The translations under genes were made by a program, and so were the position numbers. Below the pieces are notes generated by a model that saw nothing but the letters and a program-made list of their open reading frames with translations, was not told the origin of the DNA and did no database searches. Shown piece after piece: positions 63,966 through 64,000 of a stretch of DNA of 64,000 bases (positions are counted from its first letter, which is position 1; each line of letters starts with the position of its first letter). The DNA is from Acanthosepion lycidas (taxonomy: Eukaryota; Mollusca; Cephalopoda; Sepiida; Sepiidae), in contig OZ010611.1 of NCBI GenBank assembly GCA_963932145.1, forward strand, positions 59,913,792 through 59,977,791. Reading direction: 5' to 3'.

Positions 63966-64000
63966 ACACAATCTTTTTACGCTTCACGAATTTCTCTATA

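Overview
The window is AT-rich, intron- and repeat-dominated nuclear DNA from an animal. Evidence: spliced exons with GT/AG borders, Pol III SINEs derived from tRNA and 5S rRNA, non-LTR retrotransposons with an APE endonuclease, Tc1/mariner remnants, and very many (TA)n, (TATC)n, (GA)n and (GAAA)n microsatellites. The mixture resembles a large invertebrate genome, most likely a mollusc and possibly a coleoid cephalopod. That assignment is an inference from repeat style, not from a diagnostic gene. I see nothing prokaryotic.

One host gene can be pieced together on the minus strand. Five exons run from about 55.4 kb down to 15.0 kb: a signal peptide (55312-55366), a Ser/Thr-rich mucin-like exon (50513-50770), a 39-bp exon carrying an acidic Ser-Gly cluster typical of glycosaminoglycan attachment (42302-42340), a follistatin-type FOLN+Kazal exon (17742-17978) and a 42-bp exon (15046-15087). 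Every junction is phase 1, every internal exon is a multiple of 3, and the exon 4/5 junction codon supplies the last Kazal cysteine. The product looks like the N-terminus of a secreted or cell-surface follistatin-domain proteoglycan (agrin/TMEFF/testican style). Its remaining exons would lie outside the window.

The most striking region is 21.5-37.5 kb, inside intron 3. A foldback element carries a 4.9-kb LINE (intact 1142-aa EN-RT ORF2, 5'-truncated ORF1) preceded by eight almost identical head-to-tail copies of its last 1380 bp. Each copy is separated by the same 14-bp target-site duplication, giving a 1394-bp satellite-like period. Two empty copies of the target foldback element lie at 5.0 and 16.8 kb.

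Elsewhere the window is transposon debris: SINEs (often in head-to-head inverted pairs), a 5S-tRNA composite SINE, decayed LINE 3' ends, Tc1 remnants, twin 80-bp mariner MITEs, nested foldbacks, a perfect 82-bp palindrome and a 1.9-kb minisatellite with a five-monomer higher-order repeat (47.0-48.9 kb). Two foldback families contain motifs that fold like type I hammerhead ribozymes. Stretches where I recognise nothing: 12.06-12.83, 20.37-20.70, 45.43-45.77, 46.43-46.98, 51.45-51.78, 52.60-53.15, 59.57-60.63, 60.85-61.31 and 62.68-63.20 kb.
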